This document shows positions 1 to 12,720 of a stretch of 64,000 nt of DNA, one piece after another. Where the stretch lies: contig JAKJHU010000038.1 in assembly GCA_022316685.1 (NCBI GenBank), positions 2,032,384-2,096,383 on the forward strand, written 5' to 3'. How positions within the stretch are numbered: position 1 is the stretch's first letter; every line of letters starts with the position of its first letter. Origin of the DNA: Progne subis subis. Lineage: Eukaryota > Chordata > Aves > Passeriformes > Hirundinidae. The translations under genes and the position numbers were made by a program. The notes under the pieces were generated by a model, which had not been told where the DNA came from, did no database searches, and saw nothing but the letters and a program-made list of their open reading frames with translations.

Positions 1-614
1 GGAGCAGCCCTCGCCCCTCGCCAGATGTTCAGCTCTTTCCTGGTGGACACGGTGTTCCGATAACCGATAGAGGGTCCCTGGTCGAGAATTGCCGGGTCAG
101 TGCCCAGCCAGTCTCTTTGTCCCCGCGGCTATCTGCGATTTATTTTCTTCCCCTTGTAAAGAAAATGAAGGTCGCGGTAACGAAAGAACGCTTTCTTTGT
201 TAGAGGCTTTTTTCAAATCGGTATCTACTGATTCATTTCCACTGCTGGGTGGATTTACACCCGCGTGTAAACGTAACGGATCAACGATTTCAATGGAAAA
301 GAGGTATTTAAATTTTTTAAGACAGCAAAGAAAACAGTCATAAGCAGTAGATATTTTCTAGACAATGCCTGAAAGTGAAGTAACAGGTTAACACTATGTC
401 TAGGGCGGTAGCCGTATCAAAAAATCCGTTATTCCTCTATTCTTACCACAGCGACCAAAACCAATTTGGGGAGGAAAAAATGCTCCAGAGGTTCCAAAAG
501 TCTTGAAAAAAATAGGATGTTGTTTAGAAGACACTTACCGATGGAGCGAGCGGACACTCTTACTGCCGTAGTCCAGGTTGGCACGGTGACTCTAGCCTGG
601 GAGCGACCCGCCGC
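1..614. other. Left-edge segment, no recognised gene
   Basis: Moderately AT-rich sequence retaining several CpGs outside the island. Complementary frames on both strands between about 90 and 350 are free of stops for over 80 codons. Neither translation resembles a family I know. No splice-bounded exon could be assigned. Confidence 0.4.
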
Positions 615-1300
615 TTATAAACTCTGCCAGAAACGACGTCGGAATACCAATCGCGCCGCGGAATTTAATGCGAGATGACCTTTTTTCCTAGGAGTGCTCA
701 GATTTGCTTTTTTAAAAGCGTGAATCGCCGGTTGATCTGCTTCGACGCAGGCATGAGTCACAGGACTGCCGCCACCGCCTCCGCGCCGCTCCGCACGGGG
801 GCCGGGGGACCGCTGGGGCGGGGAAGGGCGGCCCACCGGCCCCGGCTGCTGCCGCTGCTCTGCTTAGCCCCGGGGCGGCGGGGCTGACTCCCGCGGCGGG
901 TGGGGCCGTCCAGCCGCGGCAGGGGCGGCACCCCGAGCAGGCGGTCCTGCCGTGTGAGCCCCTCGGGCGGACAGAGCCGGAGGCTTTCCCTAGACAGCGC
1001 CGGCTCGACCCGAGGTCGCCAGCTGTGCTCATAGGCACCGCGCACATCGGCGCGCCGCTGAGGCGACGGGGCCGAACTCCCGCCCCGGCCGTCCCTGAGG
1101 CCCCGGTCCTCCCCTGAGCGTGGTGCGGGACTCGGATATGCCGGGCGGGGTTAGTGTGAATTGTAGCTTAGCAACACCCCCTGTGCCCCCCTCCGCCGTG
1201 CCGAGGGTCTGATGTGACCCGCTGTCTCAGCCCGCGGCTCCCGCCGCTCCTCCCCGCCAGAGGGTGGCAGAGGCACGGGGACCGCTGCAGGGGAACACCT
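615..1300. promoter_or_regulatory. CpG island A with TATA-like box
   Basis: Dense CpG and GC-rich sequence from about 740 to 1290, preceded by TTATAAA at 615-621 on the plus strand. No recognisable coding exon on either strand. By synteny (SP5 followed by GAD1 on the same strand) this could be the GAD1 5' region with the gene continuing left on the minus strand. That assignment is inference only. Confidence 0.55.
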
Positions 1301-2180
1301 GGATGCCTGTGACTTGCCCTCAGTGTTGCCAGTAGATTACGGTTTTATACCAGACATCCCTTCGCTAAAACCAAAAACATTAGGGCAAGTTTTTTGCACC
1401 CCTGACAAGCCCATGTCTGCGTTATGCCATCCGCAGCCCGAATGTGCTTAGCCAACATTTTGTGATGGTGACCGCGGTGCTGTCTTCCAGCATGCCACAG
1501 TAGCTACGCAGATGCCTAAACCAAACCCTTCTCAAAAAGATGTCACTTAAGGGGCTGAGAGGAATCTGCAATGAAACGAGAGGGGGGGAAACAGCCCGAC
1601 GGAGGCAGAGAATTTCATCCTGTGCAGGAGATGCTGGGCAGCGCAACGAGCAGCAGGGCTGTGTCCTTTCTGAAGGACTCAAGGGAAAAGAAAAAACTTA
1701 AAAGCCCGTTTTGCAAAGGAAACCATCCAGCTGACAGCATTAAGTAGCCAGACGATTGCTTTGTCGAGCACACTTACTCTCTAGGAACTGGACGTGTGAC
1801 AAAAACACGGACAACACAAAGGCTAGTTCTCAGACACAGCTTTACAGATATTAATGGCCCTAGCTGACTCGACCTTTTCTCATATCTAGACTATAATTTT
1901 CAAGCTGGTTTCAACCACTGGAAATATTTGCTCAGTGCACAGTGTGAGAAATAATAATATAACTGTAACTAATCGTCTTTATAAACATAAGCAAACGTTC
2001 AAAGGAAGTCATGGCAGAATTGCAGTACAAAGAGTCAACGAAAGACCACGCAAAGAACCCATAAGCCATCAGTCACTGCGAGGCACGACCCAGCCGGGTG
2101 TATTCTCCACACCCTTATTCCTTCCCTTCTGGCTTTTCAGAAGTGCGTGTGTCTGGAGTAAAGAGACACGGTTTAACATA
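1301..2180. other. Spacer between CpG islands, nothing recognised
   Basis: Mixed-composition, AT-richer sequence between the two left-edge CpG islands. No exon, repeat or RNA gene could be recognised. Confidence 0.5.
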
Positions 2181-2680
2181 AACATTTACATCCTCGTAGA
2201 ATCTGAGGCCCGCGAGGGGAAGGAGCCAGACAAAGAAGGCCAGCGGGCACGCTGCAAACACGGCTCTCTCCAGCGCCTCGAGGGGCCCGGCGGCGCGGCG
2301 CTGCCGGCCCTCGGAGCGCCCAGCACCGCGGACAGCGCCCGGCAGACCTGTCAGGGTGAGCGGCGCGGGCAGCGGCCCCGCACGGCCCGGGCCGTGCGCG
2401 GGGCGCTCGCTCCCTCCCGGCCGCGCAGGAGGATGCCGAGAGCGAACCCCGCGGAGCCCGGCCCCGCTCCCCGCCGCACGGCCCCTCTGGGTGGCGCTGC
2501 GTCTCAAGCCCAGATGCTCCGCAAAGCCCTGCGCAGAGCCCGCCCGGCCGCGGCTGCGGCTGCTCCCAGCCCCTGCTCGCCACGATCCGTTCGTCCCGAC
2601 GCCGGCAAGGGGAAAGCGGCAAACCCTGGGGCTCCGCGGGTCCCTCCCTCCCTCTACAGCTCCAGATGTACAGCACGCCT
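2180..2680. promoter_or_regulatory. CpG island B
   Basis: GC-rich, CpG-dense block with long open frames on both strands, an expected effect of few A/T-rich stop codons. It holds a REST-like RE1 motif at 2319-2339. Two islands 1 kb apart at the window edge suggest a neural gene with alternative promoters, in keeping with GAD1 being the expected neighbour. No protein homology was seen. Confidence 0.6.
2319..2339 (+). promoter_or_regulatory. RE1/NRSE-like REST binding site
   Basis: The 21-bp window contains CAGCACC, two spacer-like bases, then GGACAGCGCC. It agrees with the canonical RE1 at 18 of 21 positions; the differences are the first two T (CC here) and one base in the variable centre. 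REST silences neuronal genes in non-neural cells, and GAD1 is reported as a REST-regulated gene. Occupancy is inferred. Confidence 0.6.
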
Positions 2681-3910
2681 GGAAATGCCAACTCTTATTT
2701 GCAATGAACCCGAACCGCTACAGCTCAGCGGCTCTGTTCAGAACTCGCCACACCAAGTGAAATCTTTGAAACACCCCTACCAGGTGTACACGCCCAGGCT
2801 AGGGCACTCAGGGATGTGCCGCTCTCACTGAGAGAGTTCAAAGTCTTCCCCTGCACCTGTGCTGCTCAAGTAGTCTGCTATTTCCTCCTTGCATGTGACT
2901 GTCCCTTCCCTGCGGCTACTGCTCGAGTGCACTCCAGGCACAAATAACAGAGAATCTCTTCGCAGCTGAGGACCCAGAAGAGCTGCGCTTTACTTTGAAT
3001 CCAGATGTTTTCTGAGGATGTGAAACACACGGAAAAAACCACTGATGCACGTTATCAGCAGGGCAGTAAGAGGAAGATGTATAATTCTCTTAGCTGAAGC
3101 TCATAAGCAGCACTTACTTTTTAAGTGAATAAGAACTCACTTTAAAAAGCCAGACCGTGGGGTATTTCTTGAATTCACCTCCATCCACACACTGGACATG
3201 TTAAAATATGAATCTTGAATACCCTGAGTGGGCAAAGGAATGAACGTAATGCAATAAATATTTTTAGTAGCAAGGACTACTCAATAATTATACAGTTTTT
3301 ATAGCTGTGGACTATATGCGTATATATAGATAAAGAATGACTGTCAAGCAGAAAAAAATGCTAATTGTATTGCAGCCGGTAGATTTGAAAAGTCATGGTG
3401 TTTGGAGCTGCATTCAATATTTCAAGAAAGATGAGCGCCTCGTACCTACACTGTAAGGAGGTCACAATGTAACTACATGACAATGGAAAGACAAATAAGA
3501 GAATAAGTCCCTGTGCCATGACATTTCTCATTTCTTCAAATTCTGAACTATAGTCACACTATATATGCATTTATCTGCAGGCAGGGCAGTAAATTTGACT
3601 TCTGTTGATTATTATTATTATTATTATTATTGGGGGTTCCCTCCATTAATGCTCTATGTTGCCTTTTAATTGCCATTTTGTGTGGATTATGAATATTTTA
3701 GCAGGCTGGGATTAAGAAAACCCTTTCCTTGAAACTGTATACAACAACAGGTACACAGAACCCCTGTGATGTTTCTGGACTTTTGGGTTTCTATTTTTGT
3801 CTTTGCAGCCTGTGATATTTTGTTGTTGTTGTCATTTTAGCAACAGAGCTATAATTTGTAATCCAGTACATTATCATTATGAAATATATTTATTGCATCT
3901 GGGTTGTGGG

Positions 3911-3921
3911 GTTTTTTTTGT

Positions 3922-3955
<34 letters not shown>

Positions 3956-3991
3956 GTGTGTGTGTGTGTGTTTGTTGTTGGTTTTTTTTTT
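3911..3991 (+). repeat. T/G-rich low-complexity tract
   Basis: About 28 consecutive T followed by (GT)n and TTGTTGTTGG, then another T run. An A/C-rich tract about 200 bp downstream (4190-4268) is roughly its complement. Confidence 0.9.
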
Positions 3992-6900
3992 CCGCCTACC
4001 ATTTCTGGTATTAAAAATGTCTACTTTACCTGTATCTTAGACAGAAAGGAATAATTTTAATAATAAACTTCATTAACTCTTGACACAGAAAATTTGAAAA
4101 ATTGTTCAAAAATAAGTGTTTCAGAACTTTTCTGGCTATCATCTTCAGTAATAAAAAATACAGACAATAAATTCCTGTATATTTGTAACAACAACAACAA
4201 AACATGCTGAGAGGGGAAAAAAAACACCAACAAAAACAAAACAAAAAACACCAACAAAACAACAACCAAATTAGTGCTTTGATTATCTGGCCCTGTCCAG
4301 AAAATTCTACAAATGGAAATTTGGTGAAGACTGTGGATTTATACTCCTAATCTACAGATAACTTTTGCTGTTTTCTGTCACTTGACAAAAATGAGTTGAA
4401 GATGAAGGATATGTTTGCTTTGGGGTTTATGACCAGTCAGTACTGACGTACCCAACTGGCCCAGATCTAAGGATCGTGTACATCACTTAAGTTTCAAAGA
4501 CACCTCAGGATGAACCGCCAGGGAGAGCATTCAGCGCTGCTGTGATAAAGGGCAGTGAAAAGTCTGATCTGAAGCACATTGTTTTACATACTATGTGGCT
4601 TCTCATTTCAGGATGTCCCCTTCCTGATCCATGCTGGCATGTCTTGTTGTCCACTTTGATCTGCTTCATCTGAAAAACATCCCAAAGAGCAACCCACGTC
4701 CTGAAACAGTAGCAGTGGAAAATCCCAACTCCCAATAGCCCCAAGCAAACATGGAAAGAAACAAACAGTCCACTTACTACCAAGCTGTAACAAAATAAAA
4801 CCTTCTTTATCTTGATGGATCAAACAAAATTACTAAAGTTAGGTAACTGTAACTTGAAAAAATAACAGAAGTGATAGTATGCCCAGTAAGCCCACTCTCT
4901 ACCAGTTTTAGGAGATTTCAATTCTACCCTTTGTCTGAAAGGAAATTTATTTCCCACCTCCCCCAGTGGCTCCTATGGAGCCAAAACAGCTAATGCCTGG
5001 ATATATTTCCCCTTATGATATTTAACTGTTACATATCATAGAATTATATCTTTTTATCCCATAGGAAGACATCAGTTCACAATGAGAATTTATTCAGCAG
5101 TTTCAGGAATGCTGCTGCAGGAGATCATGCAGTTTGACTCTCCAATCTCAGAACAAATTTGGAGAGCTGGATTCTGGGATTTTTTAACACATGATTGTTT
5201 AAATTAAGCATATTTCATAAATAATCCTCAGGAAGCAAGAAACATGAGCTTTTCTGCTACTTAAAAAAAAACCAAAACAAAACAAACCCCAAAGCTTCTC
5301 AAATCATAACTCAATTTCAGGTATGGGCTTTGCAAGTCTCAAAAGTTTTTGGGATCATTAGAGCTGTGATCCTAGCTAGGCTTTCCTTTTTTTTTTTTTT
5401 TTTTGGTTGTTTGCTTTTTGCTGTTGTTATTTTTCTTGTTTGGTTGATTTTGGGGTTTTGTTAGTTTGTTTTTCCCCCCTTTCCTCCTCTTTCCTCTGTG
5501 GTGGATAAGTCAGGTTTTGCCCTGACAAGTTCGTGTAGTTCACCCTGGATAGCCATTGGTACTAGTCAAATAGCAAACTTTCTGCAGCAGTGCATTTGAA
5601 ACCCTTCCTTCCTCTGGTTTCTTTTTAGCTACAATATTACAGAAATGGAAACAAAAATTGTTTCCAAAATGGAAAATTAAGTGCGCCTGCTTGAAATACA
5701 AGGGGTTTAAGCAAAGCACAAATCCTACATTTTTAAATACGGTGCAACCAAAGACAGAAGCACAAACAGGATGGTATGAACAGCTACAAAGATGGACAAC
5801 TGGTACACTGTACTCTGAAAAGTACAGTGATATGTGCTTGTCTACCAAGACACGTGCTTGTCCACCAGAAAAAACAGATGGACAGGCAAGAAAAAAAAAA
5901 AACCCTTCTCTCTGTTAGACTGAGTAGTTGATCTTCCCTATTCTGATTGGATTTCTTTAGCATTTTTACAACTAACAGATTCCCATTTGGAGGTAATAGA
6001 AGAGTGCATGAACTTTAAGGAAAACAATCAGTTGTTACACAGGCCCCTCTACTCAGTACAAGTATGGAAGATTATGAAAATATTGAGGTGTATTTTTAAG
6101 GAAAAAAAAAAAAATTCTCCCAGATCAAGAGAGAGGTAATTCAAATTGAAACCATTTCTCAGACTGAAAAATCAGACTAGAGCTGACTTGTTACAGATAA
6201 ATATTCCAATCTATTTATGTAATAAAATCTTGTCTATTTTGGCTTTTCAAAACTTTGCAAGCACACACTTACCTAATGCTCTTGACTCCTATTGATGGTA
6301 TTTTGATAGCTGCACTTGAAGAAGACAACCACAGGAAAAACCAGAGCTGCTGTCATCCGGGACAGCATTAGCAGCTCAGCACTGGAACAAGAGACAGCAC
6401 GCAGCTGTGCTGTCTTTAACAGTTTAGCCACAACAAAGTTTTTTTAAAGCTAATACACATGAGCTAAAGAGCAGCACTGCCCTGAGTAGTGAATCAAGCA
6501 TAACCTTTCCCTTCATAATCTTAAAGGATACTTAATGTTCGCTAGGGTTTAAAGGAACTGTCTGGGAAGGGATCCAAGACAGTGCAATGGATAATGCTCT
6601 GGTTTCTGACAGCTCTGCTCTCCCCAGCACAGGTAACGAGGCTACCTGCGTTCCTCTCCAGCTGCAGGGAGAGCACCAACAACAGAACACCAACATCACT
6701 CCTCAGCATTCTCCTACCAGTCTTCTTTTTTTTTCTTCAGAGATTATTAATCTGTTTAAACAAATGTCTCAACTAATTGAAAGTAACATGAGCTAGCAAA
6801 AATGCTGAAAGGTTTGTCATATCTACACTCAAGCTAGTCGTGCCATACAGAAAATATTAAAGATGGTCCACTGGTTCCTCCATCAGAGAAAATTCTGTTA

Positions 6901-7148
6901 CAAGGGCTTTAGGGATCTGAAAACTGCAAGAATGAACAACATGTAGCTTTTCTAGAATGTTAAAGAGTCCAGATTTTCCTTCTCCAGAATCTGAAATGTT
7001 AGATGTGGAATCTGACTTGTGTATTGGTGTAAAATAGTGTCACCAGATAATAACACAGCCACTGCTTGCTGGAGACAGGCTGTATACAATACTGCACCAC
7101 ACTGCAGCTGCAGTAGGCAAGATTGCATTCTGGTTACTGCTTTTTAAC

Positions 7149-7151
<3 letters not shown>

Positions 7152-7199
<48 letters not shown>
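7152..7199 (+). repeat. Poly-A homopolymer (48 nt)
   Basis: An uninterrupted run of A, the longest pure homopolymer in the window. No retroposon body was recognised immediately upstream; length may be imprecise in an assembly. Confidence 0.95.
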
Positions 7200-7202
<3 letters not shown>

Positions 7203-10200
7203 CTGTCTTTGTGAATGAATAGGCTCTTCCAAAGATACAGCATGGGCTCCATGTGGGTGAAGGATAACTCCTGAGAATTTTAAGAAATTCTTGTTCAAAT
7301 AAAGGAATTACAGATTGATCTGCTATTGTAAAATGTTTTTTGGTCAACAATCAGTTTAAAAATGCATATTTTAACCAACCAGCCAGCCAGCTAACTAAGC
7401 ACAAAAGATGCAAAATCCTTTCAAAAACCATTTAACACCCAACAATTATCCTTCTTTTTTATTTTTCATTAATTCTCCACAGAAGAACAAGAATAAACTG
7501 GTAATGACAGGGACTCCAGGAGTGCCCTGAGATGCCACTGGGATACTGAGGCATTGTACCTTGGACCAAGATAAAGTACTGGAGACCTGCAAAGGCACTT
7601 CTGCAACACAGGAAGGCCTCTTCAAGTAATTAATCTCAAAACCTGTGATTTCATGTTCTTTATGCTGGTGGGATTAAACAAAGAAACAGACCCTGCAAAA
7701 CTAACCCTGTTAAGAAGCACAAGTATTCAATCAGTATCCTCTGTCATGTTTATCCAAACAGATCTGCATCAGAAATTACTGAAAGGAAAACAACACAACA
7801 CAGAGATATCACTCCAGCTGAAGGCAAGAAGAAACCCATGGAAGTTCTTTTATATGGGCACACCTATCTAAGCATTAGAATATTAACTTAGTATTTCTTG
7901 AAGATTTATAAACTTCATTAAATAACATTTAGACACATTATTGGTGAACAGAGATTTTTCTTACACTAAGGTAAAAGAAAGATACACACTTAAAATTATA
8001 GCATGAAATGGTTATTATATAATCTCAAATATTAATACCAGGCCCTAGAATTTCTGCAGTGAAAAGCAATACTAAATTTTAATGCACTCATGTGTTTAAT
8101 AAAATATGTTTATTGTATCTTTTCTTCTGCCTACCCCAGAACTGCATGTTATCTGTGTTTGGTTTTCATTAGTTAACTTTACTGAATGCGGCTACACTCA
8201 GTCCAGTTCTCCACAGCCACATAACTGGAGGTTTTGTACAGTAAAATTATTAATATATTAAAAAAACCCCCAAACCTGTAAATAAAGTAGGAGTTGGACA
8301 CAAGCCTTACCTGCAGTAACATGGCTCAAAATATTTTTTCACCACCTTAAAACCAGAGAATAGCACTATCTGTCAAGTTAGAGGCATGCCTTTTTACAGG
8401 AACGCCAGCCAATGTATATCCAAATTTCTAAAAATATTTTAACTTATTATCTATTTCTTTCCTCATTGTGACATGGTTCACTTAGCCCTCACCATGTGGA
8501 CACCAACTGATTGGAGGTAATACATATGGCAGACATCCCACATAGATGTCTACATTAAAAATGGCAAAGATATTAGTATAAAATGCAAACCATCTTGAGT
8601 TTGTACAGATGATCTATTATTGAGATACTTTGATAAAGAGGAATTTGACTCTCAAGAGTATATCTGAATCATTTTCAAGTTTTAATTCCAGTCCAGAAAA
8701 ACAAGCATATTTATAAAGTAGGGAGAATTACTCTGAACCTATGTTTTTTTCCCTGTCATTAGTAAAAGCATTCATAAGAATTCACTTAGTTTTTCAGCAA
8801 ATTGTTTTCTCTTAGAAAAAAATGCAAACTCAAAAACAAGCAACAGGAGATGAATGATGGGGACGCTAAAATGAATATTAGTTATTCAGGAATCACAACC
8901 ACAAAGAGGTTGATCATTTTCACTCCTTTCAATTTAATTCCACTTCCCTCTGGAAAGCAGCTGGTTTACGCATACCTTATCCATGTCTAGAAAACATTCC
9001 TTTTGTTCTTTCTAAAGCCAAGCTGTGTCCAGAGAAACAATTAAATATCTGTAGTAAAATTGCTCAAGGAGTCTCAGTCTTATAATCTCTAATAGAGACC
9101 AAACTCCTCAGGAGTGTAAATTCAAACCTTACCTGTTGATTATCAATATTTCACACCACAGTGGCAGCTACTGTAGTTCATGCCATCTCAGTCTATAACT
9201 TTTACAAATATTGACAATAAATTAATATTAAATTGGTACAAGTCACAATCTTATCAGTTATGCAGATTTTCTGATCAATTTCACAACTGGCACTTTTTCA
9301 ACAATGTTACTTGATTTAACTCCAATTCTAGACGAGAGACTGTCATTGAAGCTATATATTTTTACAAAGATATCAGGCAAGGCTTTTCAGGTAAAATACT
9401 CTTAAGAGCTATTCCGTTAATGTCACAACAATTCTACTCAAAACTACAACACTGTCTTGTAAGTTACAGAGTTTTATATAATTGTGCTGACTTTCCCCTT
9501 GTTCAAGTGGTGCAATGCCTTAACTTTTAGCTTTCATATTTTCAGATTCTGTGCTGCCTAGGGTTGTAGCTCTGAGCCTCATATTAAGTGCCAGTGAGCT
9601 CTCTTCACAGAGTAGGGAGACCAAACAAATCCTTTTCCTGCTGGAGACCAAGGACAACTTTCAGTCCAAAAGGACAGACAACGGTGGGCTGAAGGGAGGA
9701 ACAAGAAGGATGGGATCTCACAACCTGAAGCTGTAATTGGGCAATTAAACTCCAATATGCTAATGGACCAAAACTTATAAAAATGTAAGATCTTGTGATC
9801 CCAATGTCATCTTTCTTTGGTGACCATCCTGGGTCAGCTTCCATTCCCAGTTGCTCCAGCAGGAGAACACTTTATAAATTTCTTCTGCATACATCAAAAT
9901 TGCATGTGTCATCAAGTTAGAAAACAAGGTAATTTTTACAGGTATAAGTTTGAAAATATTGCAAGGACTATGAAAAGTCTAAGACCTGATATTAATTTTA
10001 TATTTTTAAACGGTATTTTATTTTTTAATTAATACTGAAATTTCTAATAGTAATTGTGATTAAACAGTGTACGTTGAAGATTGTTGGGGAATCAAAATCA
10101 CCAATGAAATACCATACTATCTCCACACTTATTTTCTTCAGATTTTTCTTCATCATTATTATTTGAACAGCTAGGGTTTTTTTCTGTTGTTGTTTTATTG

Positions 10201-12420
10201 TTGCTGCTTTCATCACATGTTTCTGCATCATCTTCACTTTCCCCACTGATGAATTTGTGTGCTGCTTCTGCCATAAAAACACACGCAGCCCAACAAAGCT
10301 CTAAAGTCATCACAGCTGGTCACCAGAAACTCGTTTATGGGAGAATGTTTGAATTATGCCACCAAGCCACTAGGCTGTTCCTGCTTCCTGTAGCTACACA
10401 GTAGCAAGAGGATGGAAGGGTCCCCTCCCTACTCCTGCCCAGGTATCCTTATATCCTAAACTGGTACAGGACCAGGAAGACTTGATCACGAATGAGCTGT
10501 CTACGCTAAAGTCAACGTGCGAGAGAAGAAAATACACATCTAAACCAGGTTTGGGACTATTCAAAGATGGATTAAGCTGATAGTTGGAATTCTTTCCTTC
10601 TCATATAACAGAATTCAAAGGGACTTCTTGAGGTTAATATCTTTCAGACTAACATTCATTTCATAATAAGCGTGCCTTATATTTTGGCATAATTCAATTG
10701 CTGTGATCACAGGTAATGTCTCAGAGCACCCTCAGATGTCATTTTGTGAACAAGGGGAAGTTTAAAACTGATCTCCTTCACTAACTTTTACATACCCTCT
10801 GCTGAAAATTTCCTGCTAGAAGAGTTTTCTTTGGCGTTTGTCTTCTGCTTCAGTGCAGGGTGAGCTTTATTGAGGTGAGGTTTATATTGATGTTTTAATT
10901 AATTTTATATTGAGACAGTTGATGTGAACTCACATGGGCTACTTGTTCTGAATTTAGAGGACTGTTTCTACACTTGTAGAATTTCTGACCTTTTTCTTTC
11001 TCTCTTAATATACAGTAAAATGAATAGTTGCAATTGAACATTAACAAATGGAGAATGTTTACTTCGACATTTTTTAGACCAAAGCAGAATATTTAAGACT
11101 TAGAAATCCCCAGACATAATAGAAGTATTTTCTCAGTTGCTGGCTTTTGAAATACAAAGCCAGGTTCCTGTTAGTACAATAATTCTCACTGGGAAAGACA
11201 AGACTGTCTATACAATAAATATTGTGGTTGGGATTCTCAAACTTATCTACCACCTTTTCTTCAAGAAGTGGAAAAAACTGCTTGGCCTTAGGGCTTTCTG
11301 GTTCATAGATCAGACCTGCAGGCTGACAACATAATACACTACAAACACATATGATGACAAACAGAAAAAACCACCCCAGAGATAAGTCTGCCTCTTATGG
11401 TTCATGGAAAGTGTAACTCATATAAACCAATGAAAAATTTTACAAGTACATAGATCAGAAGTGGATGTTCATAGCCTGAAGAATATAATGCTCTTGGGTA
11501 ATAAAATTTTGAGTAAGTGTCTGGAGTGCAATGCAATTAGGGAAAAAAAAAAAAGCATCAATAATTTTAGGATTAGGATAGAAAGATGACAAATTACTTG
11601 TAAGAGCAATAAGATTATAAAGATCTTCAATAAAGATTGTATTTATGATATAATGATTATATCAATTAAGAGCAACAGACACAGAAAATTCAGACACCAG
11701 GTTAAACTTGAGAGAAACTCTATAATAGCAAGACATGAAAAACATGTATTATTTTGCATACCAGTTGCACATATGCACTATAAAGTGAGAAAAACCAAAT
11801 TCAAAAACCTCACAGAGAAGAATAATTTTGAAGGTGAAAACTGCCGTAATTACATCCTTCAAGATCCCGTTAGACAGTGGCTGTGCAATTGTAGTTTTTC
11901 ACAAGGTAATAGGAATTTCATTAGTTTTGTTATAGCAAAGTGCCAGTATTTTGGGTTTTGCCATCTTACCTCCTCTTATCCATCTTCCTTCTCCACTGCA
12001 TTTTCTACAAAAACCAGCTGCAGTAGTTGAAATGAAGGTTCCCTTCCCCATCCTAAAAAAACAATGCATGCAGGAGCTTGTTACCAGATAATGAGCAGGG
12101 GGCCAGGAGAAATCAGCTGAAGTCACTCAGAGGAAACAACAGCAACAGAGATTAAAGAATGAAATACCAAAGCAAACTACTCAATTAACTGAGATCAGTC
12201 AGGCAGGCAAAAGAGAAACCTATTATAACTCAAATAATCATGTATTTAGGGCCTCCAAAGTTGTGCTGCTTGGGAAACAGCACAATATATATTTATATTT
12301 CTCATCAGGAGTTGTCACTGGGAAATCATAGGAATAACTGACACAATGTAGCATGGACATTTTTCACTAAAAACCAAAATCATGTGTAAATCCAAGTCTG
12401 GGAGTGAAAAGATGTCTAAA

Positions 12421-12515
12421 CAACCTGCAGGGGGGTTGGAACTAGGTGGTCTTTAAGGTCCCTCCCAACCCAAACTATCCTTTGATTCAATTATATTATT
12501 CTACAATTTATACAC
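12421..12515 (+). mobile_element. CR1 LINE 3'-end fragment
   Basis: The sequence GGTTGGAACTAGGTGGTCTT followed by AAGGTCCCTCCCAACCCAAA and imperfect ATTCAATTATATTATTCTAC matches the conserved CR1 3' end (GATCTTTAAGGTCCCTTCCAACCC then the ATTCTATG-type tail). It is a 5'-truncated remnant on the plus strand. Confidence 0.85.
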
Positions 12516-12692
12516 CTCTTTTCAATATTACCAGAATCTGAGTCAGCATTTGCTATGCATACAAGTACAGAAATTCTGGAAACTAGGTCTCAGTACATCA
12601 CCTGTATTGAAATTGCCCTTATACCGTGACTCCCAAGGGGAACAGAACCTTGTAATGAAGCAGCATTCTGATGCACTGAAAGAACAGGACAT

Positions 12693-12720
12693 ACATATCT
12701 ATCTATCTATCTATCTATCT
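12693..12720 (+). repeat. (TATC)n microsatellite
   Basis: About seven tandem TATC units. Confidence 0.9.

Larger units (their letters stand above)
2681..12420. other. AT-rich non-coding stretch
   Basis: No convincing coding exon. Visible contents: (ATT)n at 3609-3631, T/G-rich tract 3911-3991 and A/C-rich tract 4190-4268, poly-T 5387-5405, a 48-A run at 7152-7199, and poly-A/T runs. Several isolated splice-like sites exist but do not link into a gene I recognise. Confidence 0.6.

Noticed and set aside
1..2700. GAD1 coding exons
   Set aside because: Expected by synteny, but no translation in any frame resembles the GAD1 N-terminus; any GAD1 content here would be 5' UTR or promoter.
1935..2831. 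298-codon plus-strand open frame through CpG island B
   Set aside because: Composition is the Arg/Ala/Pro-rich pattern expected from GC-rich non-coding DNA. There is no recognisable domain, overlapping frames on the other strand are equally open, and it contains the REST-like site.
3911..4268. T/G-rich and A/C-rich tracts as a long hairpin
   Set aside because: The pairing is only approximate low complexity, with no exact arms, unlike the hairpin at 42237-42282.
8262..8372. Splice-like open segment on the minus strand near a CTGCAG|GTAAGG donor
   Set aside because: Too short, unrecognised translation, no linked neighbours.
9600..9850. LTR-like stretch with CTTATAAAAATG and CATCTTTCTTTGGTGACC
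   Set aside because: Reminiscent of a retroviral LTR promoter, but no second boundary or family could be recognised, so it is not annotated.
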